Shown: positions 42,283 through 50,617, counted from the stretch's first letter. The stretch: DNA of 64,000 bases from Pseudomonas taiwanensis DSM 21245 (GCF_000425785.1 NZ_AUEC01000016.1:110682-174681); one strand, 5' to 3'. Notes: a model not told the origin generated them from the letters alone. A program made the numbers and translations.

Positions 42283-43029
42283 TTATTCGCTTGCGGTCAG
42301 GCCCTTGATGGCTTCCAGGCGTTCAGCCTTGGTGCCACCGAAGTTGCCCTTCGTGGTTTTGTGCTGGCCACCGCCGTTCGGCGCGCCGCCGCCATTGGCG
42401 CCGGAGCTCTTCAGGATGTGGTCGCGATGGGGGTACTGCGAGACGAGGGTTTCGAGCGCTTCGTTGAAGTCGGCCAGTTCACCCGGACGAGCGCGGCTGA
42501 AGATCTTCTGGCCCTGGGCGTCGTACGCGACGACCTTGCCTTCCTCGATCTTGAAGTTGCTGCCGAAAGCGGCCTGGACCATGTCAGCCGGCACCGCCAT
42601 CTTCTCGGCGATGAACTGGGAGCGCGCGAAGCTGCCGCCGATCTTCTCGGCATACAGCTGCTGCTCGAAGGTCTGCGCCTTGCCGTTGGCTTCATCCAGC
42701 TGGGTTTGGAAGGCCTTGCTGATTTCGCCCTTCACCTTCTCGATCTCGCCGGCATCCACCAGCTTCTTGGCGTCGAGGTTGGCGACGATCTCCAGGGCTT
42801 TCTTGGCGGCCGCAGCATCTTCGATGCCTTCGAACGCCTTCGCAGTTTTCTCGAAGCTGTCCGCGCGCTCGCGGTGCGACTTCGCCTCGGCATTCAGCCG
42901 GGTGATGGTGTTGCGAGTGCCGACCGCATCGAAGGCGACGTCCTTGCCGTCGTCATCGGTGTATACGGGCTTTCCATCTTCGATCACTGCGTACTGCTTG
43001 CCATCCACTTCAACGGTTTTGAGTTTCAT
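42283..43029 (-). CDS. Scaffolding protein (DUF6651-like)
   Basis: 248 aa, very charged, with a central coiled coil (TITRLNAEAKSHRERADSFE; EIEKVKGEISKAFQTQLDEA) and a Gly/Asn-rich hinge before a basic C-terminus (KGNFGGTKAERLEAIKGL), typical of internal scaffolds that bind the capsid protein. The start is the ATG at 43029. Confidence 0.8.
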   Translation of the reverse strand: MKLKTVEVDGKQYAVIEDGKPVYTDDDGKDVAFDAVGTRNTITRLNAEAKSHRERADSFEKTAKAFEGIEDAAAAKKALEIVANLDAKKLVDAGEIEKVKGEISKAFQTQLDEANGKAQTFEQQLYAEKIGGSFARSQFIAEKMAVPADMVQAAFGSNFKIEEGKVVAYDAQGQKIFSRARPGELADFNEALETLVSQYPHRDHILKSSGANGGGAPNGGGQHKTTKGNFGGTKAERLEAIKGLTASE

Positions 43030-43107
43030 CTCGTCTCTCTGGGCCATCCGGCCTGTTGGTGAGCCATCCGGCCCCAGGTCGCCCCGTCCATCCGAACCGC
43101 AGGCATG

Positions 43108-43135
43108 AAAAAGCCCCGCACTAGGCGAGGCTTTG
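43108..43135 (-). terminator. Terminator between head protein and scaffold genes
   Basis: AAAGCC-t-CGC pairs with GCG-g-GGCTTT and the T run continues, on the minus strand, after the minor head gene. Confidence 0.7.
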
Positions 43136-43141
43136 CAATTG

Positions 43142-43178
43142 CGCGCCACGAAATGGCGCTTTGGTGTTTTGTGGCGCG
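43142..43178. repeat. Prophage inverted repeat, copy A
   Basis: CGCGCCACGAAA and TTTTGTGGCGCG face each other; the 8-bp outer arms CGCGCCAC/GTGGCGCG are 21 nt apart. It is intergenic, between the minor head stop codon and the terminator. Related copies lie at 49,422, 56,504 and 62,887. Confidence 0.75.
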
Positions 43179-43180
43179 GG

Positions 43181-44260
43181 CTACAACAGGCGCTCCCGGA
43201 GCTCATCGAGCGTCAGGAACTTGCCCTTGTCGTTGTAAAAGTCCTGCAACTTCAGCTTGTCCTGGCGCATCAGCTTTCCGCGCTCCGGGCCAAGGATCTC
43301 GTCCTGGCGGCCGGCAGGCTGGCGGGCAAGCCATTCGGCGTAGGTGGTCTGCTGCGGAACCTGGCCATCCATAGAAGCCCTGGTCGCTGCATCGCTGATG
43401 CCGAGCGAAAGAGCGCTCTTGAGGATTGGCAGCTTGGTCGAGCGGCAGCAGAAGTGAATACGGCCCGGGCCGGCTAGCCACGGCACCTTGTGCCCGATGG
43501 GCCGGTAGGTGCCCAATGTGTACGGCAGGCGGTCACGTATTCGGCAGGTCGTCGATGTCCGGTTGTCCAGAGTGCTCAGCCACTCAACATGGCTGATGAT
43601 GTCGCTGTTGGCCTCGAACGCCTTGTCGCTGGCCGTCTCAGCCGTGCTGGACACAGCAGACCGGACAACCGCCTCCACCTCCCGGCGAGACCTCTGCAGG
43701 ATGCCGTCAGCGTACTTCTCCGCCTTGGTACCCATGATCTGCCGGACGATCTCCGGCGTCGTGCGCCCTTCAAGCACGCCAGACCGCACGGCATCGCGGA
43801 TCGACGCAGCACGGTCAGCCTCGATGCCCGCCATCCACTCGCTGAGCAGCCGTCCTTGGAAGGGTCTTGCCAGCGCAATGGCGCGTACCTGACTGAACTG
43901 TGCCACGGCAACCGGGAATCGCGCCTGCACAAGCTCAGGAACAGCCGCTGTAAGCGCAGCGGCCTGAAAGGCAATCTCGTAACTGGCCACGCCGTCGATT
44001 ACGCCTGTGAGCGCCTGCTGCAGGCTAAAGAACGTCGATTGATTGATCCGCAGCACGGGCGCCAGAGCGGCATCGATCGCTGCAACGGACGCGCCGGCAT
44101 CCAGGCTGTCGATGGCAGCGATGAGCGCTGCCCTCAGCTCAGGGTCAGAACTGTTCAGGATCCTGATGATCGCCACGACCTGGCTGTTGCTAAGCCTGGA
44201 CAGATCAACTTCATGGCCGATCAGCTCGTCCAGTAGCTTCTCGTTGGCGGTCTTCATCAC
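43181..44260 (-). CDS. Minor head / head morphogenesis protein (SPP1 gp7/Mu F-like)
   Basis: 359 aa. The C-terminal half has the phage Mu F-like signature around EWLSTLDNRTSTTCRIRDRL, then KVPWLAGPGRIHFCCRST. The N-terminal part is helical. It overlaps the portal gene by 4 bp and would reside inside the head near the portal. Confidence 0.85.
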   Translation of the reverse strand: MMKTANEKLLDELIGHEVDLSRLSNSQVVAIIRILNSSDPELRAALIAAIDSLDAGASVAAIDAALAPVLRINQSTFFSLQQALTGVIDGVASYEIAFQAAALTAAVPELVQARFPVAVAQFSQVRAIALARPFQGRLLSEWMAGIEADRAASIRDAVRSGVLEGRTTPEIVRQIMGTKAEKYADGILQRSRREVEAVVRSAVSSTAETASDKAFEANSDIISHVEWLSTLDNRTSTTCRIRDRLPYTLGTYRPIGHKVPWLAGPGRIHFCCRSTKLPILKSALSLGISDAATRASMDGQVPQQTTYAEWLARQPAGRQDEILGPERGKLMRQDKLKLQDFYNDKGKFLTLDELRERLL

Positions 44261-45669
44261 AGCGTACCGAGAGCCGGGCCCTGGACCTCAATCTTCGCCA
44301 GTTCCTCTTCCCAGTCGTATTCGTCGCTGATCACCCCACGGCGCTGCATCTCGGTGAACAGCGTCTCCTTACTGATCATCCCGGCATTGGCCATGGATAC
44401 CAGGGTTGGCAGCGACACCTCCGGCATGTAGTCGACATCGAAGTTGCCGCGCATCTCGACGGTTCCGCCCTCGCCCAGTCCGCGATAATCGGCCATGAAC
44501 TGGAGCAGCTGCGCCAGACAGTCGGCGAAGTGGTGCGCCATGCGTGCCAGCGGGGACAGTTCCTGGGCAGCCTCCTCCTCCGCCTGTGTGGCGGTCTTGG
44601 TGGCTGTTTTGTCCGGCGTCAGCAGCTTGGCCCCGGCCATGCGCATCTCGTTGATCAGGTCCTGCAGCGCGGTGCGACCCGCATCGACGGCCTGGCCGGT
44701 GTGCTCGACGTACTTAAGGTCGCCGTCCTTGGGCAGATCGGTCAGCTGGCCGGTGCCCACCTTGAACTCTGGCGGGATCACCTTCCCATGGTTGTCGTAC
44801 TGGGCCTGGATGCCGATGCGCACCAGAATCGGCACGCGGATCACGTGAAGGATGTTGTCTTGGTCGCTCTGGCTCTGCCAGTGCTTCACGTTCAGGTGTG
44901 CAAGCTCAATCAGTGGCGGCTTGGCAGTCATGAACCCGGTTCGGCCCGTGTAGAAGGTGACCCAGGGGATCGCGGTCAGGCTGTTGGTGCCTTCCTCGTG
45001 CAACTCCCAGGTACCGCCAGATGCGGCCTGCTTACCGCGCACGGCCTTGGCTGACCTGCGATAGGTTCGCCAGGCGCCCGGCTCCAGCACGCGAATCTGC
45101 TCGACGCACTTGGCGCCGAACTCGCCATCTTCCTCCTCGACCACCTCGATGTAGCGGACCATGGTCAGCACGCCGCCCTTGGAGCGCCAACCCAGCACCT
45201 GCTCAGGCCTAACCATAACAACGTAAGGGCGCACACCAGCGGCCTGCTCGTCTGCCTGGGTCTTCAGTTCGCCCGCTGGCGGGTGATCGACGAAGGCATG
45301 ACACAGGCCATGGCTCAGCCCCTCGGTGAAGAACCCGACAGCCCAGGAGTTGAGGTCATTGCCGGCGTGGTCGATGTCATTGGTCATCTCGACAATGGCC
45401 TCTGGCACATCGTCGCCCACCTGCAGCGGCTCGGCGAACACACGGGAGGTCATGTTGCCGACCGTCTCGGAGTACGCCGGCAGCAGGGTCGAAAGGCGCA
45501 GGCGCTCTTTGTAGGCCTCGTCGTCTTCAGCTGGGTATTGCGGAAGCAGGGTTTTGCCCGCGTCGCGCATTGCCATTGTCCCACCCATGAGCGGCGAGAT
45601 CACGGCCCAGTAGGCGCGCATCGCGTCGACAGCGGGCAGCGTGATGCTCGGGTTATCGCTCATGTTCAC
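44257..45669 (-). CDS. Portal protein (DUF4055-type)
   Basis: 470 aa. The N-terminal AVDAMRAYWAVISPLMGG and the central region around VIRVPILVRIGIQAQYD, KYVEHTGQAVDAGRTALQDL and AEEEAAQELSPLARMAHHFA match the DUF4055 portal group. It forms the DNA gate of the capsid. It is coupled by 4-bp overlaps to both the terminase and minor head genes. Confidence 0.87.
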   Translation of the reverse strand: MNMSDNPSITLPAVDAMRAYWAVISPLMGGTMAMRDAGKTLLPQYPAEDDEAYKERLRLSTLLPAYSETVGNMTSRVFAEPLQVGDDVPEAIVEMTNDIDHAGNDLNSWAVGFFTEGLSHGLCHAFVDHPPAGELKTQADEQAAGVRPYVVMVRPEQVLGWRSKGGVLTMVRYIEVVEEEDGEFGAKCVEQIRVLEPGAWRTYRRSAKAVRGKQAASGGTWELHEEGTNSLTAIPWVTFYTGRTGFMTAKPPLIELAHLNVKHWQSQSDQDNILHVIRVPILVRIGIQAQYDNHGKVIPPEFKVGTGQLTDLPKDGDLKYVEHTGQAVDAGRTALQDLINEMRMAGAKLLTPDKTATKTATQAEEEAAQELSPLARMAHHFADCLAQLLQFMADYRGLGEGGTVEMRGNFDVDYMPEVSLPTLVSMANAGMISKETLFTEMQRRGVISDEYDWEEELAKIEVQGPALGTL

Positions 45670-46964
45670 ATTCTCAGGGACTGGGTCGTGAAGACCGGTC
45701 GTTCAATTGGGTAGTCGTGGTGGATGAAGTAGCCGCCCGCATCGTTCGCGTGGTCCACGCCAGATTTCTTGTCAGGCTCGCCGTTGGCGGCCCATACCTG
45801 CTGCTCCAGGCCGTCTGCATAGGTCGGGCAGCGCAGCGGATTGACCAGGTAACGCCGCTCTCCATTCGCGTTGCAGAACATCGCGTTCATGGCGTTGATG
45901 CGGTCCTTCACTGGCGGGTTGGCGTCGGGCGCGATCACGCTAAACCCGGCCTGACGCAGGATGGCGATGTCCGTCTCGCTGGCGTTCACCGACTTGCGCG
46001 ACCCGCCCGAGGCGTCGGGATAGATCCGGATCTCGCAGGACTTCTCGTAGTCCCGGCCGTTGTGCCGCCAATAGCGCTCCTTGATGCGCCGGATCATGTC
46101 CGGGGTATCGAAGCCGTCGATCAGCTCATCCACGGCCCTGGGCTTTCCGTCAGGCCGTTTGACATGGACGATCGCCGCCATCTTGCCGACGTTGAAGTCC
46201 ATGCCGATGAACAGGGGCTCTCCAGGCTCTACGGTGTCGAAGCAGGAATTCAGCTTCCGGTCGTAGGCGTGGTAGATCGACCCCGAGTTCAGGTTGACGA
46301 ACTGGCCGTTCAGGTAGGCCAGGATCAGCTGGGCCGGGTAGGACTCCATCAGCGACGGGATGTAGTCGGGCGGCAGGTTCAGCTCGTTGTCGAACGTGCT
46401 GGCTTGCACCAGACCGTATATGCCCTGCAGGGCCGGCTTCTCGCGCAGCTGTTTCACGAACTGCTGGTAGACGAACTTGAACCCCTCGGGGGTCGTCGTC
46501 ACGTCCACGCCGTTCTTCAGCCCATGCACGTTGTAGCGCATCCGGGCAATGATCTTGCGCCAGGCGTGTTCAGCCTTCAGCGCGGGCAGAACATCGAGTT
46601 CGTCGACCAGAGCGTGCCCGATCTTGAAGCCCACGATGGTCTGCGGCTTCTCCATCGAGCGGCAGATGGTCGTGCTGCGGTACTGGCCGCCGCTGTAGAA
46701 CTCGACCTCCTTGTCGCTCTCCTTCGTCTTGACCTTCAGGCCCCAATCGAAGGCGACCTCCTCAATGGTCGGGAAGAAGATGTCGCGGATCTGCGGGTAG
46801 GTCGGAGCAAAGTAGCCCGAATCAATCCTGGGCCACTCCCACACGTGCTTGCACAGCGCCGCGCAGCCTACCCAGGTCTTGCCCGAGCCGAACCCGGCCA
46901 CGAAGCCGCGGAACTTGTTCTCCATCCGGAGGAAGCTAGCCTGTGGCACGTTAAGTGACGGCAT
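45666..46964 (-). CDS. Terminase large subunit
   Basis: A 432-aa packaging ATPase-nuclease. Walker A lies in GFGSGKTWVG (~residue 25), Walker B in ALVDELDVL (~residue 120), the nuclease domain starts around FIGMDFNVGKMAAIV with the first acidic ligand, and DASGG and DHANDAGGYFIHH complete it. GAGGAAG between the two possible starts favours the ATG at 46964. Confidence 0.92.
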   Translation of the reverse strand: MPSLNVPQASFLRMENKFRGFVAGFGSGKTWVGCAALCKHVWEWPRIDSGYFAPTYPQIRDIFFPTIEEVAFDWGLKVKTKESDKEVEFYSGGQYRSTTICRSMEKPQTIVGFKIGHALVDELDVLPALKAEHAWRKIIARMRYNVHGLKNGVDVTTTPEGFKFVYQQFVKQLREKPALQGIYGLVQASTFDNELNLPPDYIPSLMESYPAQLILAYLNGQFVNLNSGSIYHAYDRKLNSCFDTVEPGEPLFIGMDFNVGKMAAIVHVKRPDGKPRAVDELIDGFDTPDMIRRIKERYWRHNGRDYEKSCEIRIYPDASGGSRKSVNASETDIAILRQAGFSVIAPDANPPVKDRINAMNAMFCNANGERRYLVNPLRCPTYADGLEQQVWAANGEPDKKSGVDHANDAGGYFIHHDYPIERPVFTTQSLRM

Positions 46965-47412
46965 CAGGCTTCCTCGCATCCACCACGTCCACCTGAACCC
47001 GGGTGGGCGGCACGTTGTCGTGGGGATTCTCGTTCTTGGTCTGGCGGTTCACGTAGACGTCGCCGACCTCTTTGGCCGCCTGCTCCAGCAACTGGGCAGT
47101 GAGCGCCATGTTCTTCATGGACTCGGCCTTCTCAGCCATCCTTCCCAGCGCACGGAGCCGGAATGCCCGGTTGGCGATAGGGATCTCGGATGTCTCTTCA
47201 CGGAACCGCTTGCGCGTATCGTCGAACAGGGTCCGCCAGCGCTTGGCCAGATCTCGTCCTGCGCTCTTGGTAGGGTCATGCGATTCGCACTGCTGGCGAC
47301 TCACCTCTATGCCGAATTCTTCTCGGACAGAGGCCGCCACCTGTGCGGGGGTATCGAAACAGGCCAGGGCCTGAACGATAAAGGCTTTCACCTCGTTGCT
47401 CAGGGCTGCCAT
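46951..47412 (-). CDS. Terminase small subunit (DUF2280-type)
   Basis: 153 aa. The N-terminal helix-turn-helix-like part (EVKAFIVQALACFDTPAQVA; EEFGIEVSRQQCESHDP) is the DNA-recognition region of DUF2280 small terminases. A helical middle (LRALGRMAEKAESMKNMALT) should oligomerise. It overlaps the large subunit gene. Confidence 0.87.
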   Translation of the reverse strand: MAALSNEVKAFIVQALACFDTPAQVAASVREEFGIEVSRQQCESHDPTKSAGRDLAKRWRTLFDDTRKRFREETSEIPIANRAFRLRALGRMAEKAESMKNMALTAQLLEQAAKEVGDVYVNRQTKNENPHDNVPPTRVQVDVVDARKPDAVT

Positions 47413-47443
47413 AGGTTCAATTCCGTCTTAGGTCTGTCAAAGG

Positions 47444-48052
47444 TCAGGCAGACTTGAGCAGACAGGTTCCGCATGCCCTCGAAATGTTGATCTTGGCCAC
47501 CTCAGGCGGCCGGCTTGCAGCGTCGATAAGCTGCTGTACGTCTTGACTGGCACCGTAGCGCCTCACCACTCCGACGAACTCTTCGACGTCATGGCCGCGC
47601 AGGTAGAGCTTGGGCAGCCCGTCCTGGGTGAACTTGGGCGCTCCGTACTCATCGGTCGCCTGGGCGATGTGGTACAGCTCGTGCTCGACCAGGGCGCAAA
47701 ACTCAGCATCGGTGCACTGGGCGCAGTAGTCGGCAGCCAGGGTGATGAGGTAGGTAGGCTCCTCGCCGAACCAGTCACGCATCTGCTGCTCTTGCCGTGC
47801 CCTCTGCCATCCGCCAGCGCGGAACATCAGCTGTTCGGCCTGACCGAGAACCACCCGCCCCTGCTTGGCGAACCCTGTCGATGCCCAGAGCACGCCGATG
47901 TTGGCGTCGATCAGGTGGGCATGCTCTGGGTTGTGGATGCTACCGGTGTCGGCGAGGATCTCGCGCTGAATCCACTCCCAGACTTCAGGAGCTGGGCGCA
48001 ACTCCAGGAACGGAGAGTCGAGCAGCTCAGCCGGCGGCATGGATCTGCTCAT
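47444..48052 (-). CDS. Putative phage metallopeptidase
   Basis: A 202-aa protein with a zincin motif HELYH in CALVEHELYHIAQATDEYG (~residue 125), as in the phage metallopeptidase family found next to small terminases. Several cysteines (YCAQCTDAEFC; CGTCLLKSA) may hold another metal. AGGTGA precedes the ATG. Possible roles are head maturation or action on a host protein; neither is shown by the sequence. Confidence 0.75.
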   Translation of the reverse strand: MSRSMPPAELLDSPFLELRPAPEVWEWIQREILADTGSIHNPEHAHLIDANIGVLWASTGFAKQGRVVLGQAEQLMFRAGGWQRARQEQQMRDWFGEEPTYLITLAADYCAQCTDAEFCALVEHELYHIAQATDEYGAPKFTQDGLPKLYLRGHDVEEFVGVVRRYGASQDVQQLIDAASRPPEVAKINISRACGTCLLKSA

Positions 48053-48127
48053 GGATCACCTGCGCCTTGAAATGATGGCTTGTTGCCGGTATTGATAAGA
48101 TCCACCCATTCACTGCCAAGGTGAACC

Positions 48128-48364
48128 ATGAAGCTTGATGTGACGATCGAATACGGCGCCAACGCTATCGACATCCCGACGATGCGCGACATAACAAGTA
48201 CCGAGTATTCATCCTATATCGACGGCGATCTGTTTTTCGTCGATCACCACGACGTCTTGAGGGCTGTACTCGGTGAGTATCCTATTGCCACTACCTCTGC
48301 TCAGGTAGAACAGCTGATCGCTTATCTGCAGGGTGTCGCACAGCGAATGCGTCAAGCAGAGTGA
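48128..48364 (+). CDS. Small plus-strand prophage protein (moron candidate)
   Basis: 78 aa, acidic (IDIPTMRDITSTEYSSYIDG; FFVDHHDVLRAVLGEYPIAT), no named family. AAGGTGA lies before the ATG. It is read against the late operon and lies back to back with the terminase-side genes, so it is likely expressed in the lysogen. TTGAAA (48,067) with TATTGA 17 bp on is a weak promoter candidate. Confidence 0.6.
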   Translation: MKLDVTIEYGANAIDIPTMRDITSTEYSSYIDGDLFFVDHHDVLRAVLGEYPIATTSAQVEQLIAYLQGVAQRMRQAE

Positions 48365-48468
48365 GCCAAAGGCACCTCCCTGCGGCGAGTAGCTCTACCC
48401 CTCATCCGCCAGAGTAAGCCCCCCTGCCGGAAAGGGGCGTTCGATCGCCTCCCAGTCGGGATGCTTTG

Positions 48469-48497
48469 TTGTCACTCAAATACCAACGATGTATGAG
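48469..48497 (+). promoter_or_regulatory. Promoter of the 152-aa moron
   Basis: TTGTCA and TATGAG with a 17-bp spacer, 25 bp before the ATG at 48522 and in front of a strong GAAGGAGA ribosome-binding site. It would allow transcription from the repressed prophage. Confidence 0.55.
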
Positions 48498-48521
48498 TAC
48501 GATTTTTCGAAGGAGATTCTC

Positions 48522-48980
48522 ATGGCTTCGAATATGGAGCGCTTTGATCTGCTAACAGGTGCCGTTTTTGCTCAGCTCTATGAATCATTCCCTGAACCGG
48601 TGATCCTCGACCCCTATCATTTTCTGGCGCAAATAGCCCCTGAAGGACAGGATCAGGATGTCCAGAACGAACAAGCATTCGGCGCTATCGAATTCTTCGG
48701 CCACACCATTGACTGGCTGACACGAACTGGGTACCTGACACACACAACAACAGTGCGGAGGGAACTGTCGATTTTCGAAGACTGCGTCCTCACAGCGAAG
48801 GGGCTTGAAGTTCTCAAGGCTCTACCGGACAGCGTCACTGGAAAGAATTTCGGCTCTCTGCTACAGGACGCCGCGGAAAACGGCTTACTGGATTCGGTCA
48901 AATCTCTCGCCGGGAAGGCCCTTGCCGTCGGCGCGAGCATGAGTTACTCCGCGGCCGCGTCTTGGATCGCAAATCCTTAA
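48522..48980 (+). CDS. Plus-strand prophage protein (moron candidate)
   Basis: 152 aa. A central helix pair followed by LTAKGLEVLKALPDSV reads like a winged-helix fold (wing-type LTHTTTVRRELSIFEDCVLT). The C-terminus is a Gly/Ala/Ser-rich helix (SLAGKALAVGASMSYSAAAS). No named family. With its own promoter and orientation opposite to the late genes, it fits a lysogen-expressed accessory gene, for example defence or exclusion. That role is conjecture. Confidence 0.65.
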   Translation: MASNMERFDLLTGAVFAQLYESFPEPVILDPYHFLAQIAPEGQDQDVQNEQAFGAIEFFGHTIDWLTRTGYLTHTTTVRRELSIFEDCVLTAKGLEVLKALPDSVTGKNFGSLLQDAAENGLLDSVKSLAGKALAVGASMSYSAAASWIANP

Positions 48981-48981
48981 A

Positions 48982-49224
48982 TCACTCTTTCTCCAGTAGC
49001 ACATCAATCAGCTGCTGCTCCGCCAGCCTGAACAGAGCCAGGGCCTGAAGATCATCTGCGGCCGGACCAATGCCGAACGCAGTCACCTTCCCAGCCGGGG
49101 AGCGCAGGGCGACCGCGCCGATCACGCATGGGTCGATGTTGCCCTGCTCCAGGTCGTCGGCGATCTTGCGTAGTGCCTTGACCGTGTCGCGCCACCCCTC
49201 TCGCTGGAACTCCAACACCTTCAC
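48982..49224 (-). CDS. Small prophage protein
   Basis: 80 aa (FQREGWRDTVKALRKIADDL; LALFRLAEQQLIDVLLEKE), mixed fold, no family recognised. Its stop faces the moron's stop at 1 bp distance. It overlaps the next upstream gene by 4 bp. Confidence 0.65.
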   Translation of the reverse strand: MKVLEFQREGWRDTVKALRKIADDLEQGNIDPCVIGAVALRSPAGKVTAFGIGPAADDLQALALFRLAEQQLIDVLLEKE

Positions 49225-49412
49225 GAGGACACCATCTTGTGGGTCTCAGCATGGGCGTGGGCGTGAAGAATAGCGGCAAGAAGGCCCTGAGGGAGGCCAG
49301 CGCTCTTGGCTGCATCGATAGCCTTGATCACCGCAGCATCCAGCTCATTGGTCGCGGCTACCACGTCAGCAGGAAGCGGCAAGGCGTGGCGCAGTCGGGT
49401 GACATTGGACAT
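49221..49412 (-). CDS. Small prophage protein with His-rich C-terminus
   Basis: 63 aa, helical (DVVAATNELDAAVIKAIDAA), ending in AILHAHAHAETHKMVSS with alternating His/Ala. CGGAGA before the ATG touches one arm of the 37-bp inverted repeat just upstream, so a hairpin there could affect translation. Function unknown. Confidence 0.65.
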   Translation of the reverse strand: MSNVTRLRHALPLPADVVAATNELDAAVIKAIDAAKSAGLPQGLLAAILHAHAHAETHKMVSS

Positions 49413-49421
49413 GGATGTCTC

Positions 49422-49458
49422 CGCGCCACGAAACGGCGCACGCTGGAAATGTGGTGCG
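49422..49458. repeat. Prophage inverted repeat, copy B
   Basis: CGCGCCAC and GTGGTGCG (one mismatch to the other copies) 21 nt apart, with the same inner GAAA next to the left arm. It lies in the 47-bp gap between two leftward genes, against the ribosome-binding site of the 63-aa gene. Confidence 0.72.
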
Positions 49459-49459
49459 A

Positions 49460-49777
49460 CTACGGCGATACCCGATTGAGGGCCTCATCAGCCTTGTCGG
49501 CGGCCTGGGTAGCAGTGGTCGCAGCCTTCGACGCTTTGGTCGCGGCGCTCTCGGCCTTGCTGGTCAGCTCATCCAGGCGCTTGTCGCGCTCGGCCATGGC
49601 GGCATCGTAGGCGGCCCGGATCTCGGCCACCTGGTTGGCCTGGGTCGTGGCCATCGACCAGAACGCCGACTGCCAGCCAAGGACTGCCCCGCCGGTGACC
49701 AGCAGCGCGGCGATGATCCAGACCTCTGCCCGGCGCCACCAGCAGCGGGCTATGAATTCAAGTGCGCATCTGTCCAT
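49460..49777 (-). CDS. Membrane protein with coiled coil, possible holin component
   Basis: 105 aa. One membrane segment (VWIIAALLVTGGAVLGWQSA, ~residues 19-38) is followed by a long Ala-rich coiled coil (KAESAATKASKAATTATQAA). It overlaps the stop of the next membrane protein gene. Two adjacent single-pass proteins before the terminase genes, and no holin beside the endolysin, make them the best holin candidates, by position only. Confidence 0.6.
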   Translation of the reverse strand: MDRCALEFIARCWWRRAEVWIIAALLVTGGAVLGWQSAFWSMATTQANQVAEIRAAYDAAMAERDKRLDELTSKAESAATKASKAATTATQAADKADEALNRVSP

Positions 49778-50148
49778 CAGGAAGCACCTCCCAGCTTTCC
49801 GCGCAGGCGGGCGAGCTCATCGCTCTGCGCAGCTACGCGCTCATTGAGCTGGCCGACCTGACTGGTCAGGGCTTCGATCTTGCCCTCCAGGCGCCCTACC
49901 GTAGCCACCAGATCGTTCCGCTCCTTCGCGAACTGATCGGCGCGGGCCTCAGCTTCTTTCCGGGCCTCGCGCTCGATGTCGAGCAGTTCATTCAAGCGCC
50001 GGACGACGCCGATGTCGGCGGTGTCCATCGCCCTGTCGGTGGCATCCCTGGACAACCACTTGCGCAGCCAAAGAAAGCCACCCAGCAATACAGTGCCCGT
50101 TCCGCCCAGCCAGGTGGCTGTGCCTGGGCCGAGGTCGGTCGGGTCCAT
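49777..50148 (-). CDS. Membrane protein with coiled coil, possible holin component
   Basis: 123 aa. An N-terminal membrane segment (TATWLGGTGTVLLGGFLWL) and a regular heptad coiled coil to the end (ATVGRLEGKIEALTSQVGQL). The coiled coils of this protein and its neighbour could pair. It is the first gene of the late operon after the second terminator. Confidence 0.6.
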   Translation of the reverse strand: MDPTDLGPGTATWLGGTGTVLLGGFLWLRKWLSRDATDRAMDTADIGVVRRLNELLDIEREARKEAEARADQFAKERNDLVATVGRLEGKIEALTSQVGQLNERVAAQSDELARLRGKLGGAS

Positions 50149-50192
50149 CGATTACTCCAAGTGCGGGCCCATTGAGGCCCTCTTCAAAAAGC

Positions 50193-50216
50193 AAAAACCC
50201 CGCTCATGGCGGGGCT
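50193..50216 (-). terminator. Late-operon terminator
   Basis: GCCCCGCcatgaGCGGGG and five T on the minus strand, after the small exported protein gene and before the holin-like genes. Confidence 0.82.
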
Positions 50217-50234
50217 TGAAGATATGCGCAACAG

Positions 50235-50498
50235 CTAGATTGAACTGGCGAACGAATTCCATTCCTCGACAGCGCTATCGGCGGCCGACTTATGTTTTCG
50301 CATGGCATCTTCCTGCTCTTCTACGAAATCAGCAATGCACGACTTGTACTCCTCTGCATCAGAAAGGAACTGCTCGCGCTCGTAGCTATTCTGAAACTCG
50401 TAGGGGATGTCAGGCTGCGTGCAGTCGTGTGACGGCTCCACGATGTCAGCAAAGGCCGGCGTCGCAAGGAGAACTCCAAGCACCATAAGGGTTCGCAT
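50235..50498 (-). CDS. Small exported protein, first gene of the late transcript
   Basis: 87 aa with signal peptide RTLMVLGVLLATPAFA and an acidic helical mature part containing two cysteines (HDC, KSC). It is flanked on both sides by terminators and lies directly behind the late promoter, a place where short leader transcripts could be translated even without antitermination. It resembles the exported protein at 36,738 in layout, not clearly in sequence. Confidence 0.65.
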   Translation of the reverse strand: MRTLMVLGVLLATPAFADIVEPSHDCTQPDIPYEFQNSYEREQFLSDAEEYKSCIADFVEEQEDAMRKHKSAADSAVEEWNSFASSI

Positions 50499-50516
50499 AT
50501 TCCATTGCCTCACATG

Positions 50517-50544
50517 AAAAAGCCCGACGCTTGAGGCCGGGCTT
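50517..50544 (-). terminator. tR'-like terminator behind the late promoter
   Basis: AAAGCCCG and CGGGCTTT pair across an 11-nt loop and T follow, on the minus strand. It lies ~40 bp downstream of the expected start of the late promoter. Confidence 0.82.
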
Positions 50545-50588
50545 TCTTCGCCACTCCTCAACACGCGTAGGAATGACATGATGAACAA

Positions 50589-50617
50589 ATAATGTTGCAA
50601 CGTTGCACGGGTGTCAA
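50589..50617 (-). promoter_or_regulatory. Late promoter (pR'-like)
   Basis: On the minus strand TTGACA, a 17-bp spacer, and CATTAT. The -35 overlaps the stop codon of the Q candidate. The spacer contains TGCAACGTTGCA, a perfect 12-bp palindrome. In lambda the Q-binding element also lies between -35 and -10 of pR'. Confidence 0.75.
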
